Source of the DNA: Lachnospiraceae bacterium
GTDB lineage: Bacteria > Bacillota > Clostridia > Lachnospirales > Lachnospiraceae
Assembly (NCBI GenBank): GCA_028689715.1
Contig: JAQVCQ010000001.1
Span: 54,787-118,786, forward strand
Reading direction: 5' to 3'
Length of the DNA stretch: 64,000 bases
Shown: positions 27,162-35,655 of the stretch, piece by piece
How positions within the stretch are numbered: the first letter of the stretch is position 1
How the letters are laid out: each line of letters begins with the position of its first letter
Program-made: the position numbers and the translations under genes
The notes under the pieces: generated by a model
What the model saw: the letters and a program-made list of their open reading frames with translations, nothing else
What the model was told of the DNA's origin: nothing
The model's database searches: none

Positions 27162-27434
27162 ATGAAAAGAACCATTATTACAGTAGTTGGAAAAGACACC
27201 ATTGGTATTATTGCAAAAGTATGTACTTATCTTGCGAATAACAGAATCAATATTCTGGATATTTCACAAACAATTGTACAAGATTATTTTAATATGATGA
27301 TGATCGTGGATATGAATGATTCTCTAAAATCTTCAGCAGAAATTTCCAAAGAGATGGCTCAGATCGGTGAAGAGATCGGTGTAGTGATCAAGTGCCAGAG
27401 AGAAGATATTTTTGATAAAATGCACCGGATTTAA
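27162..27434 (+). CDS. ACT-domain protein (UPF0237 family)
   Basis: 90 residues, one ACT domain followed by a short helical tail. TIITVVGKDTIGIIAK and NINILDISQTIV-type sequence match the UPF0237 family. ACT domains bind amino acids or similar small ligands. Start at 27162 is set by GAGGAG 7 nt upstream. It pairs with the DUF711 gene 22 bp downstream, an arrangement found across Firmicutes, so the two probably act together; the ligand is unknown. Confidence 0.88.
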   Translation: MKRTIITVVGKDTIGIIAKVCTYLANNRINILDISQTIVQDYFNMMMIVDMNDSLKSSAEISKEMAQIGEEIGVVIKCQREDIFDKMHRI

Positions 27435-27456
27435 TGGGATGAAGGAGAATTAGAAC

Positions 27457-28821
27457 ATGATAAACATGAGAGAAGTTGCTGAAACAAATAAGATGATCGA
27501 AGAAGAAAACCTCGATGTCAGAACGATCACCCTTGGAATCAGCCTTATGGATTGTATTGATTCAGATCTGGAAAAATTAAAAAGTAATATTTATAGTAAA
27601 ATTACTGAAACAGCAAAAAATCTTGTCAGCACAGGAAAAGAGATTGAAAGTGAATTTGGAATTCCAATCGTAAACAAAAGAATCTCAGTGACACCGATCG
27701 CATTGATCGGAGGTGCTGCTTGTAAAACAACACAGGATTTTGCTTCTGTTGCAAAAATTCTCGATGATGCAGCAAAAGAAGTTGGTGTTAATTTTATTGG
27801 TGGATATTCTGCACTGGTATCAAAAGGAATGACAAAAGCGGATGAACTGTTGATCAGATCAATTCCTGAAGCACTTTCTTCAACTGACAGAGTCTGCAGT
27901 TCCATTAATCTTGGTTCTACAAAAACAGGTATCAATATGGACGCTGTTAAGCTCCTTGGTGAGATCATTCTGGAAACAGCAGAGTATACGAAAGAATATG
28001 ACTCACTTGGATGCGCAAAGCTTGTCGTATTTTGCAACGCGCCGGATGACAATCCATTTATGGCCGGAGCGTTCCATGGCGTGACAGAAGCAGATGCTAT
28101 AATCAATGTTGGAGTCAGCGGTCCGGGAGTTGTAAAAACAGCACTCGAAAAAGTTCGTGGAGAAAATTTTGAAATTTTATGTGAAACGATAAAAAAGACA
28201 GCATTCAAAGTAACAAGGGTCGGTCAACTTGTGGCACAGGAAGCTTCGAAACGAATGGGAATCCCGTTCGGTATTGTAGATCTTTCACTTGCACCTACTC
28301 CGGCAATAGGAGACAGTGTGGCAGATATTTTGTGCGAGATGGGACTGGAATATGCAGGCGCACCCGGTACGACTGCGGCACTCGCGTTATTGAATGATCA
28401 AGTTAAAAAAGGTGGTGTTATGGCATCTTCCTATGTTGGAGGACTGAGTGGAGCATTTATTCCTGTCAGTGAAGATCAGGGGATGATCAATGCTGTAACA
28501 GCAGGCGCCATTACGATAGAAAAACTTGAGGCGATGACATGTGTGTGTTCTGTAGGACTTGATATGATCGCAATACCAGGAAATACAAAGGCAACAACGA
28601 TATCCGGTATCATAGCGGATGAGATGGCGATAGGAATGATCAATCAGAAGACGACTGCGGTCAGACTGATTCCCGTCATTGGTAAAGATGTAGGAGAAAT
28701 TGTTGAGTTCGGAGGATTGCTTGGTTATGCACCGATCATGCCGGTAAACAGATTTTCGTGTGATGCTTTTATTCAGCGTGGTGGAAGAATCCCTGCACCA
28801 ATTCATAGCTTTAAAAATTAA
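27457..28821 (+). CDS. DUF711/UPF0210 family protein
   Basis: 454 residues, a glycine- and alanine-rich soluble protein. Long stretches such as [45 protein letters not shown] and [18 protein letters not shown] identify the DUF711 family, sometimes called PFL-like because of fold similarity to pyruvate formate-lyase. No glycyl-radical motif is evident, so that activity is not implied. It follows the ACT gene with an AAGGAG ribosome binding site and is closed by a terminator. Biochemical role not established. Confidence 0.88.
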   Translation: MINMREVAETNKMIEEENLDVRTITLGISLMDCIDSDLEKLKSNIYSKITETAKNLVSTGKEIESEFGIPIVNKRISVTPIALIGGAACKTTQDFASVAKILDDAAKEVGVNFIGGYSALVSKGMTKADELLIRSIPEALSSTDRVCSSINLGSTKTGINMDAVKLLGEIILETAEYTKEYDSLGCAKLVVFCNAPDDNPFMAGAFHGVTEADAIINVGVSGPGVVKTALEKVRGENFEILCETIKKTAFKVTRVGQLVAQEASKRMGIPFGIVDLSLAPTPAIGDSVADILCEMGLEYAGAPGTTAALALLNDQVKKGGVMASSYVGGLSGAFIPVSEDQGMINAVTAGAITIEKLEAMTCVCSVGLDMIAIPGNTKATTISGIIADEMAIGMINQKTTAVRLIPVIGKDVGEIVEFGGLLGYAPIMPVNRFSCDAFIQRGGRIPAPIHSFKN

Positions 28822-28838
28822 TGATCTGATAAACTAGA

Positions 28839-28888
28839 AATCTCCCGGTTCAAAACTTGTTGCGCTTTGAATCAGGAGATTTTTTTTT
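28839..28888 (+). terminator. Intrinsic terminator after the ACT/DUF711 pair
   Basis: AATCTCC (28839-28845) pairs with GGAGATT (28875-28881), with an inner TTCAAA/TTTGAA stem, then T9. Confidence 0.88.
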
Positions 28889-28925
28889 ATTGTTATGCAC
28901 ACGAATCTTTGGTTTGGAAGCCTGC

Positions 28926-30167
28926 TTATATCATTACAATATTTCTTATAAATTCATTTACGGGCGGATGTCCGAACTTATCACAGGTCATGGAGTCATA
29001 AATATGGGCGGCTAGAATGTCGGCGTTTAACATTTCTAATCCGTTTTCTGAATCTGACAGAAGCGTTGTGGCATCAGCAAGTTTAGAAATGAGTGGAATT
29101 TCTGAAGAAGCTTTCAGACCACTCAGGAGTTCTGTGGAAGATTTTTTAAATCCAAGCATTCTTGCATAGGAGATAATGCCGGAGTTCCAGTACCGTGTCA
29201 GGTTTGATTTTCTAAGATCAAGCAAAATGTGGATCAGACAGCGGCTGATCCTTGCATAAGTCATATCACGGGTCTTGAGCAGATCACAAAATTCACTGAA
29301 ATTGGTATATTGATAGAGATTATTTGAGATTCTGCTGGACAGATCATCGGATACATCAATGAAATCAGAGTAACCGGTTGGCTCTTCTAACAGAAGTTTG
29401 TATTTTAAAAGAGAAGACAGGTCATTAGAAAAAATAGGAAATGTCTTATGGAAATTTTCTTCCATTAATGAATAAGCCGAGTCAGGAACCTGGCCTTTGA
29501 TCAGATGCAAATCATCACGTTCTTCTAATGACTGTCTGATGGCTATTGCGGAACTGTTATGTTCAGCAAGTCTTTTTTCATGGTAAGCAGAACCGACTCG
29601 AAGATTAGTATAAGGAGTAATATGACTGTTAAGAGCCATTAATGCACGGATGTATTCAATTCCAAGAATATTATTTGGAGAAGAAAGAACAGAAGAATGT
29701 CCTGCAAAATCCAAAATAGTTGCTTCCAAAGCCAGAATACGAGCCTGTGGAAAAGTTTTTCCTTCCTTCAGATAGGCTTTCAGCATCAACTTGAACTCAT
29801 CTGTTTCATTATGCAGAACGGAGGCGATCTTCGTGAGCATGCTGATATCACCACATTCGCTGCCGAAACAAATGGAGTCGACAATACCAAGTTTGTCAAG
29901 CAGTGCAATTGCTCCCTTTGCAAAAAATTCGGCACTCGTACATGCATAGTAGACTGGAAGTTCAATGACCAGATCTGCGCCCGAATCCAAAGCCATACGT
30001 GTACGGGTATATTTATCTACAAGAGCAGGGTTTCCACGCTGTGTAAAGTTCCCACTCATGACAACAATAACATAATCAGCACCAGTTAACTGTCTGGCCT
30101 GTTCCATATGAAACTTATGTCCATTATGAAATGGATTATATTCTGCTACAATCCCAACCACTTTCAT
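28926..30167 (-). CDS. tmcAL: tRNA(Met) cytidine acetate ligase (UPF0348)
   Basis: 413 residues. The nucleotidyltransferase start VGIVAEYNPFHNGHKFH with the HxGH motif, VMSGNFTQRGNPALVDK and DLVIELPV are diagnostic of TmcAL, which activates acetate with ATP and acetylates C34 of elongator tRNA-Met. It diverges from pta-ackA, which make acetate; that pairing is suggestive but not proof of a link. An AAAGGAG site precedes the ATG on the reverse strand. Confidence 0.93.
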   Translation of the reverse strand: MKVVGIVAEYNPFHNGHKFHMEQARQLTGADYVIVVMSGNFTQRGNPALVDKYTRTRMALDSGADLVIELPVYYACTSAEFFAKGAIALLDKLGIVDSICFGSECGDISMLTKIASVLHNETDEFKLMLKAYLKEGKTFPQARILALEATILDFAGHSSVLSSPNNILGIEYIRALMALNSHITPYTNLRVGSAYHEKRLAEHNSSAIAIRQSLEERDDLHLIKGQVPDSAYSLMEENFHKTFPIFSNDLSSLLKYKLLLEEPTGYSDFIDVSDDLSSRISNNLYQYTNFSEFCDLLKTRDMTYARISRCLIHILLDLRKSNLTRYWNSGIISYARMLGFKKSSTELLSGLKASSEIPLISKLADATTLLSDSENGLEMLNADILAAHIYDSMTCDKFGHPPVNEFIRNIVMI

Positions 30168-30289
30168 ATACAGATCTCCTTTGTGTGATATATGTTCTAT
30201 AATTATAGACTATCATGTTTTTGTGCTTGTGACAACTTGTGTTTACCGGTTCTTAAGACGAATATTCAGTTAACATTTTGCATGAAACT

Positions 30290-30307
30290 ATGTGAACATT
30301 TTAACAC
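30290..30307. promoter_or_regulatory. Candidate Rex-like operator upstream of pta-ackA
   Basis: ATGTGAACATTTTAACAC has half-sites TGTGAA and TTAACA, matching Rex half-sites (TGTGAA or TGTTAA) on both sides of a 4-nt centre. It lies 65 bp upstream of the proximal -35 box. Confidence 0.45.
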
Positions 30308-30312
30308 ATCCA

Positions 30313-30346
30313 TTGTACTTCATTAAATACAAATTTGTACTTTATT
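30313..30346. repeat. Direct repeat TTGTACTTYATT upstream of pta
   Basis: TTGTACTTCATT (from 30313) and TTGTACTTTATT (from 30335) are spaced 22 bp, two helical turns, with a 12-bp palindrome TACAAATTTGTA (30328-30339) between and overlapping them. Likely regulator binding sites. Confidence 0.5.
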
Positions 30347-30372
30347 TTGCACAATCCGATGGCTTACATCAC

Positions 30373-30401
30373 TTGTTTTTGGGGGATAAATATCATATAA
30401 T
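30373..30401 (+). promoter_or_regulatory. Promoter of pta-ackA
   Basis: TTGTTT (30373-30378), 17-nt spacer, TATAAT (30396-30401), 40 bp before the pta start. Confidence 0.7.
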
Positions 30402-30441
30402 TTTAATATCTTTGGAAATCATACCCGAAAGGAGACAATAG

Positions 30442-31446
30442 ATGTCATATATTGATATTATTAAAGAAAAGGCGCGAATGAACAAAAAGACAATTGTCAT
30501 GCCTGAAACAAATGACAAGAGAACTCTGATTGCGGCTGCGCATATCCTTGAGGAAGGGATTGCAAATGTCATCATGATCGGAAAAGAAGAAAAAATTATG
30601 GATGGTGCCGGATGGCTCGAGGTGAATTTAAACGGAGTGACCGTGATCGACCCGGAAACAACTGATAAACTTGAGGATTATGTAGAACTGTTATATCAGA
30701 CAAGAAAAACCAAGGGAATGACACAGGACATGGCACGGGATATTCTAAAAAAAGATTATCTGACATTTGGTGTTGTTATGGTAAAAGCAAATGATGCTGA
30801 TGGAATGGTGGCAGGAGCGTGTCATGCAACTGCAGAAGTGCTCAGACCGTCCCTACAGATCTTAAAAACGGCACCCGGAGTAAAGCTGGTATCAGGATTT
30901 TTTATTCTTGATGTACCGAACTGCGAGGCAGGAGAAAGCGGAACATTTTTATTTGCAGACTGCGGACTCAATCAGGATCCAACAGCAGAAGAACTTGCTG
31001 ATATTGCTGAGACAAGTGCAACAAGCTTTAATCATCTTGTTGGTAAAAAACCTGTTATAGCGATGCTGTCACATTCTACAAAGGGAAGCGCCAAGCATCC
31101 GTTGGTAGATAAAGTAGTAGAGGCAACAAAAATTGCACATGAGAAATATCCACAGCTGGCGCTGGATGGAGAACTTCAGCTCGATGCGGCTATTGTCCCA
31201 GGTGTTGCCAAATCAAAAGCACCCGGAAGTCCAATAGAAGGAAAAGCGAATGTTCTGATTTTCCCAAATCTTGATGCAGGAAACATCGGATATAAGCTTG
31301 TGCAAAGATTAGCCAAAGCGGAAGCATATGGTCCAATGCTTCAGGGAATCGCCAAACCTGTGAATGATCTTTCAAGAGGTTGTACATGGGAAGATATTGT
31401 TGGGGTAGTAGCATTGACAGCTGTTCAGGCACAGATAAACGGATAA
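30442..31446 (+). CDS. pta: Phosphate acetyltransferase
   Basis: Converts acetyl-CoA and phosphate to acetyl phosphate. 334 residues, the short form lacking the DRTGG and AAA regulatory N-terminus of the E. coli enzyme. Motifs: KTIVMPETNDKRTLIAA at the N-terminus, MVAGACHATAEVLRP, MLSHSTKGSAKHP, DGELQLDAAIVP and the C-terminal FPNLDAGNIGYKLVQR. AAAGGAG precedes the start. The first gene of pta-ackA, with a 270-bp upstream region crowded with repeats. Confidence 0.97.
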   Translation: MSYIDIIKEKARMNKKTIVMPETNDKRTLIAAAHILEEGIANVIMIGKEEKIMDGAGWLEVNLNGVTVIDPETTDKLEDYVELLYQTRKTKGMTQDMARDILKKDYLTFGVVMVKANDADGMVAGACHATAEVLRPSLQILKTAPGVKLVSGFFILDVPNCEAGESGTFLFADCGLNQDPTAEELADIAETSATSFNHLVGKKPVIAMLSHSTKGSAKHPLVDKVVEATKIAHEKYPQLALDGELQLDAAIVPGVAKSKAPGSPIEGKANVLIFPNLDAGNIGYKLVQRLAKAEAYGPMLQGIAKPVNDLSRGCTWEDIVGVVALTAVQAQING

Positions 31447-31494
31447 AGCAATTCAATTATCCTAAACATAAGCAAATAGTAAGGATGGATGAAT

Positions 31495-32715
31495 ATGAAA
31501 GTATTAGTGATCAATTGTGGAAGCTCCTCTTTAAAATTCCAGTTAATTGATGTGGAATCTGAGGAAGTGATTGTCAAAGGAATCTGCGACAGAATTGCGA
31601 TCGAAGGAAGCAGATTTGTTTTTTCTGCTTTGAATAAAGAAACAATTGATTCAAAAATAGAGCTAAAAGATCATGCAGATGCCATGAAAATCATCTTGAA
31701 TACTCTGACTGATCATAAAAACGGCGTGATACATTCACTGAGTGAAATTGCAGCAGTAGGTCATCGTGTTGTCCATGGGGGAGAACGGTTCGCATCTTCT
31801 GTGATCATTAACGAAGACGTGATCAGAGCAATAGAAGAATGCAGCGATCTTGCACCTCTTCATAACAAAGCAAATCTGACAGGAATTCAGGCTTGTAAAA
31901 AAATGATGCCTGAGACACCAATGGTCGCAGTTTTTGACACTGCATTTCATCAGACAATGCCAGAAGAAGCCTATTTGTATGGGATTCCATATGAGTATTA
32001 CGAAAAATATAAAGTAAGAAAATATGGTTTTCATGGTACAAGTCATGCATATGTAGCACAGAGAGCCTCAGTTTTATTAAAACAGGACCTGAAAGCATTA
32101 AAACTGATCGTCTGCCATCTTGGGAACGGCGCATCTGTTACAGCTGTTAAATATGGGAAATCAATTGATACATCAATGGGACTGACCCCTCTTGAAGGAT
32201 TGATCATGGGAACCAGATCAGGGGACATTGATCCATCAGTTCTAGGATATATCGGAAATAAAGAAAATAAAGGTCTGGAAGAATTAATGAAAATGCTGAA
32301 TCATGATTCGGGACTTCTTGGTCTTTCGGGTGGTGAAAGTTCTGATTTTCGTGATATCGTATCAGCATATGAAAAGAATGATGAAAGAGCTGTCAGAGCT
32401 TTGAAAGCATTTGCATACAGAACTGCAAAGTATATTGGATCCTATGCTGCTGCCATGAATGGTGTTGATGGAATTTGTTTTACAGCCGGGATTGGTGAGA
32501 ATAGTGGACTTGTCAGAGAGATGATCTGCAATTATCTGTCGTATCTTGGTTTGGAACTTGATTCTGAAAAGAACGAAAAGCGTGGAATGGAACAGATTAT
32601 TACAACTTTGGATTCTAAAGTCAGGGTCATGGTAATACCAACAAATGAAGAACTGATGATTGCCAGAGAGACTTACAGGGAACTGTCTGCAGCAGATAAA
32701 AAAATTGTATCATAA
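31495..32715 (+). CDS. ackA: Acetate kinase
   Basis: Makes ATP and acetate from acetyl phosphate and ADP. About 406 residues. Signatures: VINCGSSSLKFQL at the N-terminus, VGHRVVHGGE, DTAFHQTMP, RKYGFHGTSHAYV, CHLGNGASV and MGTRSGDIDPSV. Two in-frame ATGs, 31489 and 31495, compete; AAGG at 31481 is too close to the first, and homologues start at the MKVLVINCG position, so 31495 is given. 48 bp after pta. Confidence 0.97.
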   Translation: MKVLVINCGSSSLKFQLIDVESEEVIVKGICDRIAIEGSRFVFSALNKETIDSKIELKDHADAMKIILNTLTDHKNGVIHSLSEIAAVGHRVVHGGERFASSVIINEDVIRAIEECSDLAPLHNKANLTGIQACKKMMPETPMVAVFDTAFHQTMPEEAYLYGIPYEYYEKYKVRKYGFHGTSHAYVAQRASVLLKQDLKALKLIVCHLGNGASVTAVKYGKSIDTSMGLTPLEGLIMGTRSGDIDPSVLGYIGNKENKGLEELMKMLNHDSGLLGLSGGESSDFRDIVSAYEKNDERAVRALKAFAYRTAKYIGSYAAAMNGVDGICFTAGIGENSGLVREMICNYLSYLGLELDSEKNEKRGMEQIITTLDSKVRVMVIPTNEELMIARETYRELSAADKKIVS

Positions 32716-32731
32716 TTTCACAAATTCGTTA

Positions 32732-32760
32732 TTGACATGAAGGGTCACTCTATGTATAAT
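32732..32760 (+). promoter_or_regulatory. Consensus sigma-A promoter of the DUF177-rpmF operon
   Basis: TTGACA (32732-32737), 17-nt spacer, TATAAT (32755-32760): both hexamers perfect. Confidence 0.92.
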
Positions 32761-32786
32761 TGTTTAAGTGTGAATAGGAGTATACT

Positions 32787-33308
32787 ATGTTAATCAACAT
32801 GACAAATGTCTTATCGCATGAAGGAAGAACAGAATCTCTTCAATGTGAGATCGAGATGAATGTGTTTGAATCATCTTATGGCGATTTTCCTATCATACGA
32901 AAAGAGCCCCTTATTTTTAGGGCGTCAAATGTCGGCCCTGGCAGAGCAGAATATCAAGGGAATATGGTACTTGAATTACAGCTAGCCTGTGACAGATGCC
33001 TTCGTGAAGTCAAGAGACTTTTCGAACTCTCCTTTTCCGGTGTGATTTATTCTCCGGAGATGGCTGATGAAGAACATGAGAACTCAGAATTTATGGAAGG
33101 ATATTCTTTCAACATAGAAAGCCTGGTCACCAATGAAGTACTGATGAACTGGCCTATGAAGGTCTTATGCAGTAATAATTGCAAAGGACTCTGCATGAAG
33201 TGTGGGAAAGACCTTAATAATGGGATATGCGGGTGTGATACCTTTGTTCCCGACCCACGTATGGCAGTGATAAAGGATATTTTTAACGCAAATAATAAGG
33301 AGGTGTAA
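32787..33308 (+). CDS. DUF177 (YceD/YlbN) family protein
   Basis: 173 residues. The CDRCLREVKRLF core and the C-terminal cysteine cluster CSNNCKGLCMKCGKDL...CGC identify DUF177, a small protein nearly always encoded just before rpmF. Its bacterial homologues (YceD) and plant relatives are linked to 23S rRNA accumulation. It precedes rpmF by 2 bp with AGGAG before the start. Zinc binding by the cysteines is likely. Confidence 0.92.
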   Translation: MLINMTNVLSHEGRTESLQCEIEMNVFESSYGDFPIIRKEPLIFRASNVGPGRAEYQGNMVLELQLACDRCLREVKRLFELSFSGVIYSPEMADEEHENSEFMEGYSFNIESLVTNEVLMNWPMKVLCSNNCKGLCMKCGKDLNNGICGCDTFVPDPRMAVIKDIFNANNKEV

Positions 33309-33310
33309 CG

Positions 33311-33490
33311 ATGTCTATATGTCCAAAGAATAAATCTTCTAAAGGTAGAAGAGATAAAAGAAGAGCAAACTGGAAGATGAGCGCGCCTACATTAGTAAAA
33401 TGCAGCAAATGCGGTGCACTTATGATGCCTCACAGAGTATGTAAAGCATGTGGTTCCTACAATAAAAAAGAAATCATTTCTGTAGACTAA
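33311..33490 (+). CDS. rpmF: Large ribosomal subunit protein bL32
   Basis: 59 residues, beginning MSICPKNKSSKGRRDKRR and containing the zinc-ribbon cysteine pairs CSKCG and CKACG, so this is the zinc-binding (C+) form of bL32. An AAGGAGG site overlaps the preceding stop region. The basic N-terminal half and the conserved order DUF177-rpmF-plsX support the call. Two terminators follow. Confidence 0.96.
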   Translation: MSICPKNKSSKGRRDKRRANWKMSAPTLVKCSKCGALMMPHRVCKACGSYNKKEIISVD

Positions 33491-33491
33491 T

Positions 33492-33520
33492 AAAAAAGTG
33501 TCCATTTGGACACTTTTTTT
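33492..33520 (+). terminator. Intrinsic terminator after rpmF
   Basis: A 12-bp stem (33492-33503 with 33508-33519, loop ATTT), GC core GTGTCC/GGACAC, ending in T7; symmetrical A and T runs allow both directions. Confidence 0.9.
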
Positions 33521-33539
33521 AATTAATAGGATTCCATGC

Positions 33540-33560
33540 AGTGCTTCGGGCACTTTTTTT
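33540..33560 (+). terminator. Second, shorter terminator before the plsX promoter
   Basis: AGTGC (33540-33544) and GCACT (33550-33554) with a TTCGG loop, then T7. It backs up the terminator 20 bp upstream and ends directly at the plsX -35 box. Confidence 0.7.
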
Positions 33561-33561
33561 C

Positions 33562-33590
33562 TTGCTTTTTAATAGCGCTTTTAGTATATT
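33562..33590 (+). promoter_or_regulatory. Promoter of plsX-acpP
   Basis: TTGCTT (33562-33567), 17-nt spacer, TATATT (33585-33590), 27 bp before plsX. No recognisable FapR box. Confidence 0.7.
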
Positions 33591-33617
33591 TAAATAGAGT
33601 ATCAGGAGGATGACAGA

Positions 33618-34628
33618 ATGGAATTTGTTAGAGTTGCACTAGATGCCATGGGTGGAGATCATGCACCTGCTGAAATGATCAAAGGTGCTGTAGATGCAGT
33701 AAATGAAAATAAAAAAGTAAAGGTATATCTTGTAGGAAAAGAAAATGAGATCAGTCCTGTTCTTTCTTCTTATTCCTATAATAAGGAACAAATAGAACTT
33801 GTCGATGCACAGGAAGTAATAGAAACGGCAGAACCGCCGGTCATGGCGATTCGAAAGAAAAAAGATTCTTCTATCGTAAAAGGTTTGAATCTGGTCAAAG
33901 AAGGTATCTGTGATGGTTTTGTATCCGCCGGCAGTACAGGGGCGGTACTTGTAGGCGGGCAGGTCGTGATCGGAAGAATGAAAGGTGTCGAAAGACCACC
34001 ATTAGCACCGCTCATCCCAACTGAAACAGGAGTTTCACTGTTGGTAGATTGCGGAGCCAATGTTGATGCGAGACCTTCCCATCTTGTACAATTTGCAAAA
34101 ATCGGTTCGGTTTATATGGAACATGTTGTAGGAATTGCGAATCCAAAAGTTGCAATCGTCAATATAGGTGCAGAAGAAGAAAAAGGAAATGCACTTGTTA
34201 AAGAAACATTTCCATTATTAAGAAATTGCCCGGATATTAATTTTATTGGAAGTATTGAAGCAAGAGATATTCCGGCAGGTGTTGCAGACGTAATTGTTTG
34301 TGAAGCTTTTGTCGGGAATGTGATTTTGAAATTATATGAAGGTGTAGGAAAGACTTTAATATCAAAAATCAAAAAAGGAATGATGTCATCGTTTCGAAGC
34401 AAAATAGGAGCATTGCTCGTAAAACCTGCTTTGAAGGAGACCTTAAAGGATTTTGATCTGGAACAATATGGCGGGGCTCCGCTTCTTGGGCTGAATGGTC
34501 TGGTCGTAAAAACACACGGGAGCTCAAAATCTGTTGAAATTAAAAATTCTATCCTGCAATGTGCTGTATTCAAAGAACAGGGAATCAGTGAAAAAATCAA
34601 GACAAAAATAACGCCTGCAGAGCAATAG
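33618..34628 (+). CDS. plsX: Phosphate acyltransferase PlsX
   Basis: Makes acyl-phosphate from acyl-ACP for phospholipid synthesis at the membrane. 336 residues. VALDAMGGDHAP at the N-terminus, then SAGSTGAVLVGG, LVDCGANVDARP, NIGAEEEKG, EARDIPAGVADVIVCEAFVGNVILK and GAPLLGLNG. AGGAGG precedes the ATG. It works with PlsY, encoded at 62.4 kb, which uses its product. acpP follows by 16 bp. Confidence 0.96.
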   Translation: MEFVRVALDAMGGDHAPAEMIKGAVDAVNENKKVKVYLVGKENEISPVLSSYSYNKEQIELVDAQEVIETAEPPVMAIRKKKDSSIVKGLNLVKEGICDGFVSAGSTGAVLVGGQVVIGRMKGVERPPLAPLIPTETGVSLLVDCGANVDARPSHLVQFAKIGSVYMEHVVGIANPKVAIVNIGAEEEKGNALVKETFPLLRNCPDINFIGSIEARDIPAGVADVIVCEAFVGNVILKLYEGVGKTLISKIKKGMMSSFRSKIGALLVKPALKETLKDFDLEQYGGAPLLGLNGLVVKTHGSSKSVEIKNSILQCAVFKEQGISEKIKTKITPAEQ

Positions 34629-34644
34629 GAGGAAAAGTACCGGC

Positions 34645-34875
34645 ATGGAACTTGAAATACTTAAAGAAATGATTGCTATGGTTTTGAGCGTGGATACAAA
34701 AGAAATTACACTTGAAACAACCTTTGTAGATGATCTTGGAGCAGATTCACTTGATATCTATCAGATCATTATGGGGATTGAACAGGAATTTGATATCAAA
34801 ATTGAAGAAGAAGATGCACAAAAGGTAACAACTGTTGCACAGGCATTGGAATTGATTCAGCATGCTGCAAATTAA
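34645..34875 (+). CDS. acpP: Acyl carrier protein
   Basis: 76 residues. The phosphopantetheine serine lies in DDLGADSLDIYQI, and the acidic four-helix pattern is normal. It carries acyl chains for fatty acid and phospholipid synthesis and is the substrate donor of PlsX next door. TAGGAGG lies upstream. Note YQI in place of the common VEL after the DSL motif, a variation on the recognition helix. Confidence 0.95.
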   Translation: MELEILKEMIAMVLSVDTKEITLETTFVDDLGADSLDIYQIIMGIEQEFDIKIEEEDAQKVTTVAQALELIQHAAN

Positions 34876-34887
34876 GCGAAAAGAAAC

Positions 34888-34910
34888 AAAGCCCTGAACC
34901 AGGGCTTTTT
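34888..34910 (+). terminator. Intrinsic terminator between acpP and rnc
   Basis: AAAGCCCTG (34888-34896) and CAGGGCTTT (34900-34908), 3-nt loop, then T run. Confidence 0.88.
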
Positions 34911-34948
34911 CAATGTCAGAGACTTAGCATATCAGTGAAAGGACAACT

Positions 34949-35644
34949 ATGAAAGACAATGATCTAACAAAACTTGAGCAAGTGATACAATACCAGTTCT
35001 GCGACAAAGAACTGCTTAAACAGGCTGTCACTCACAGTTCCTTTTCAAATGAACAGAAAATCTTAAAATTAAAGAATTATGAGAGACTGGAGTTCCTGGG
35101 CGATGCTGTACTGGAACTGATCTCAAGTGAATATTTGTTTATGGAGAATCAGGATATTCCTGAAGGAGAACTGACAAAAATGAGATCTTCCTGTGTCTGC
35201 GAACCTTCTCTTGCTTTTTGCGCAAGAGAAATTTCTCTGGGAGATTACATTCTGCTTGGTAAAGGAGAAGAGTCTACGGGAGGTCGCGAACGTGACTCGA
35301 TTCTGGCAGATGTATGTGAAGCGGTCCTTGGCGCTATTTATCTCGATGGAGGTTTTGAACATGCCAAGGCATTTGTTTTTCGCTTTATTTTATCTGACTT
35401 GGAAAATAAAAAACTCTTTTATGACAGCAAGACGATCTTGCAGGAAATGATACAAAAAGACAATAAATCTGTGCTGCATTACCATTTAATTGCGGAAGAA
35501 GGTCCTGATCATGATAAGACATTCAGTGTTGAGGCGAGACTTGGGGAAGAGACGATCGGAAGCGGTAAAGGGCGAACAAAAAAAGCAGCTGAACAAAAAG
35601 CAGCTTACCAGGCTCTTGTTATGTTGAAAAATATTAAACGATAA
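34949..35644 (+). CDS. rnc: Ribonuclease III
   Basis: 231 residues. Nuclease domain with the signature NYERLEFLGDAVLELISS (about 35-52) and the second acidic site DVCEAVLGAIYLDGG (about 118-132), then a double-stranded RNA-binding domain (about 155-231, ending GRTKKAAEQKAAYQAL). Processes rRNA and structured transcripts. Conserved order rnc-smc-ftsY. AAAGGA ribosome binding site; smc begins 11 bp after the stop. Confidence 0.96.
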   Translation: MKDNDLTKLEQVIQYQFCDKELLKQAVTHSSFSNEQKILKLKNYERLEFLGDAVLELISSEYLFMENQDIPEGELTKMRSSCVCEPSLAFCAREISLGDYILLGKGEESTGGRERDSILADVCEAVLGAIYLDGGFEHAKAFVFRFILSDLENKKLFYDSKTILQEMIQKDNKSVLHYHLIAEEGPDHDKTFSVEARLGEETIGSGKGRTKKAAEQKAAYQALVMLKNIKR

Positions 35645-35655
35645 GCAGGTGTGTT

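Noticed and set aside
27591..28208. A 205-codon reverse open frame inside the DUF711 gene
   Set aside because: Shadow of a well-conserved gene on the other strand with no start signals.
30196..30209. PerR/Fur-like box TCTATAATTATAGA upstream of tmcAL
   Set aside because: It is a perfect 14-bp palindrome but lacks the 7-1-7 layout of the PerR box; AT-rich promoter context makes it likely by chance.
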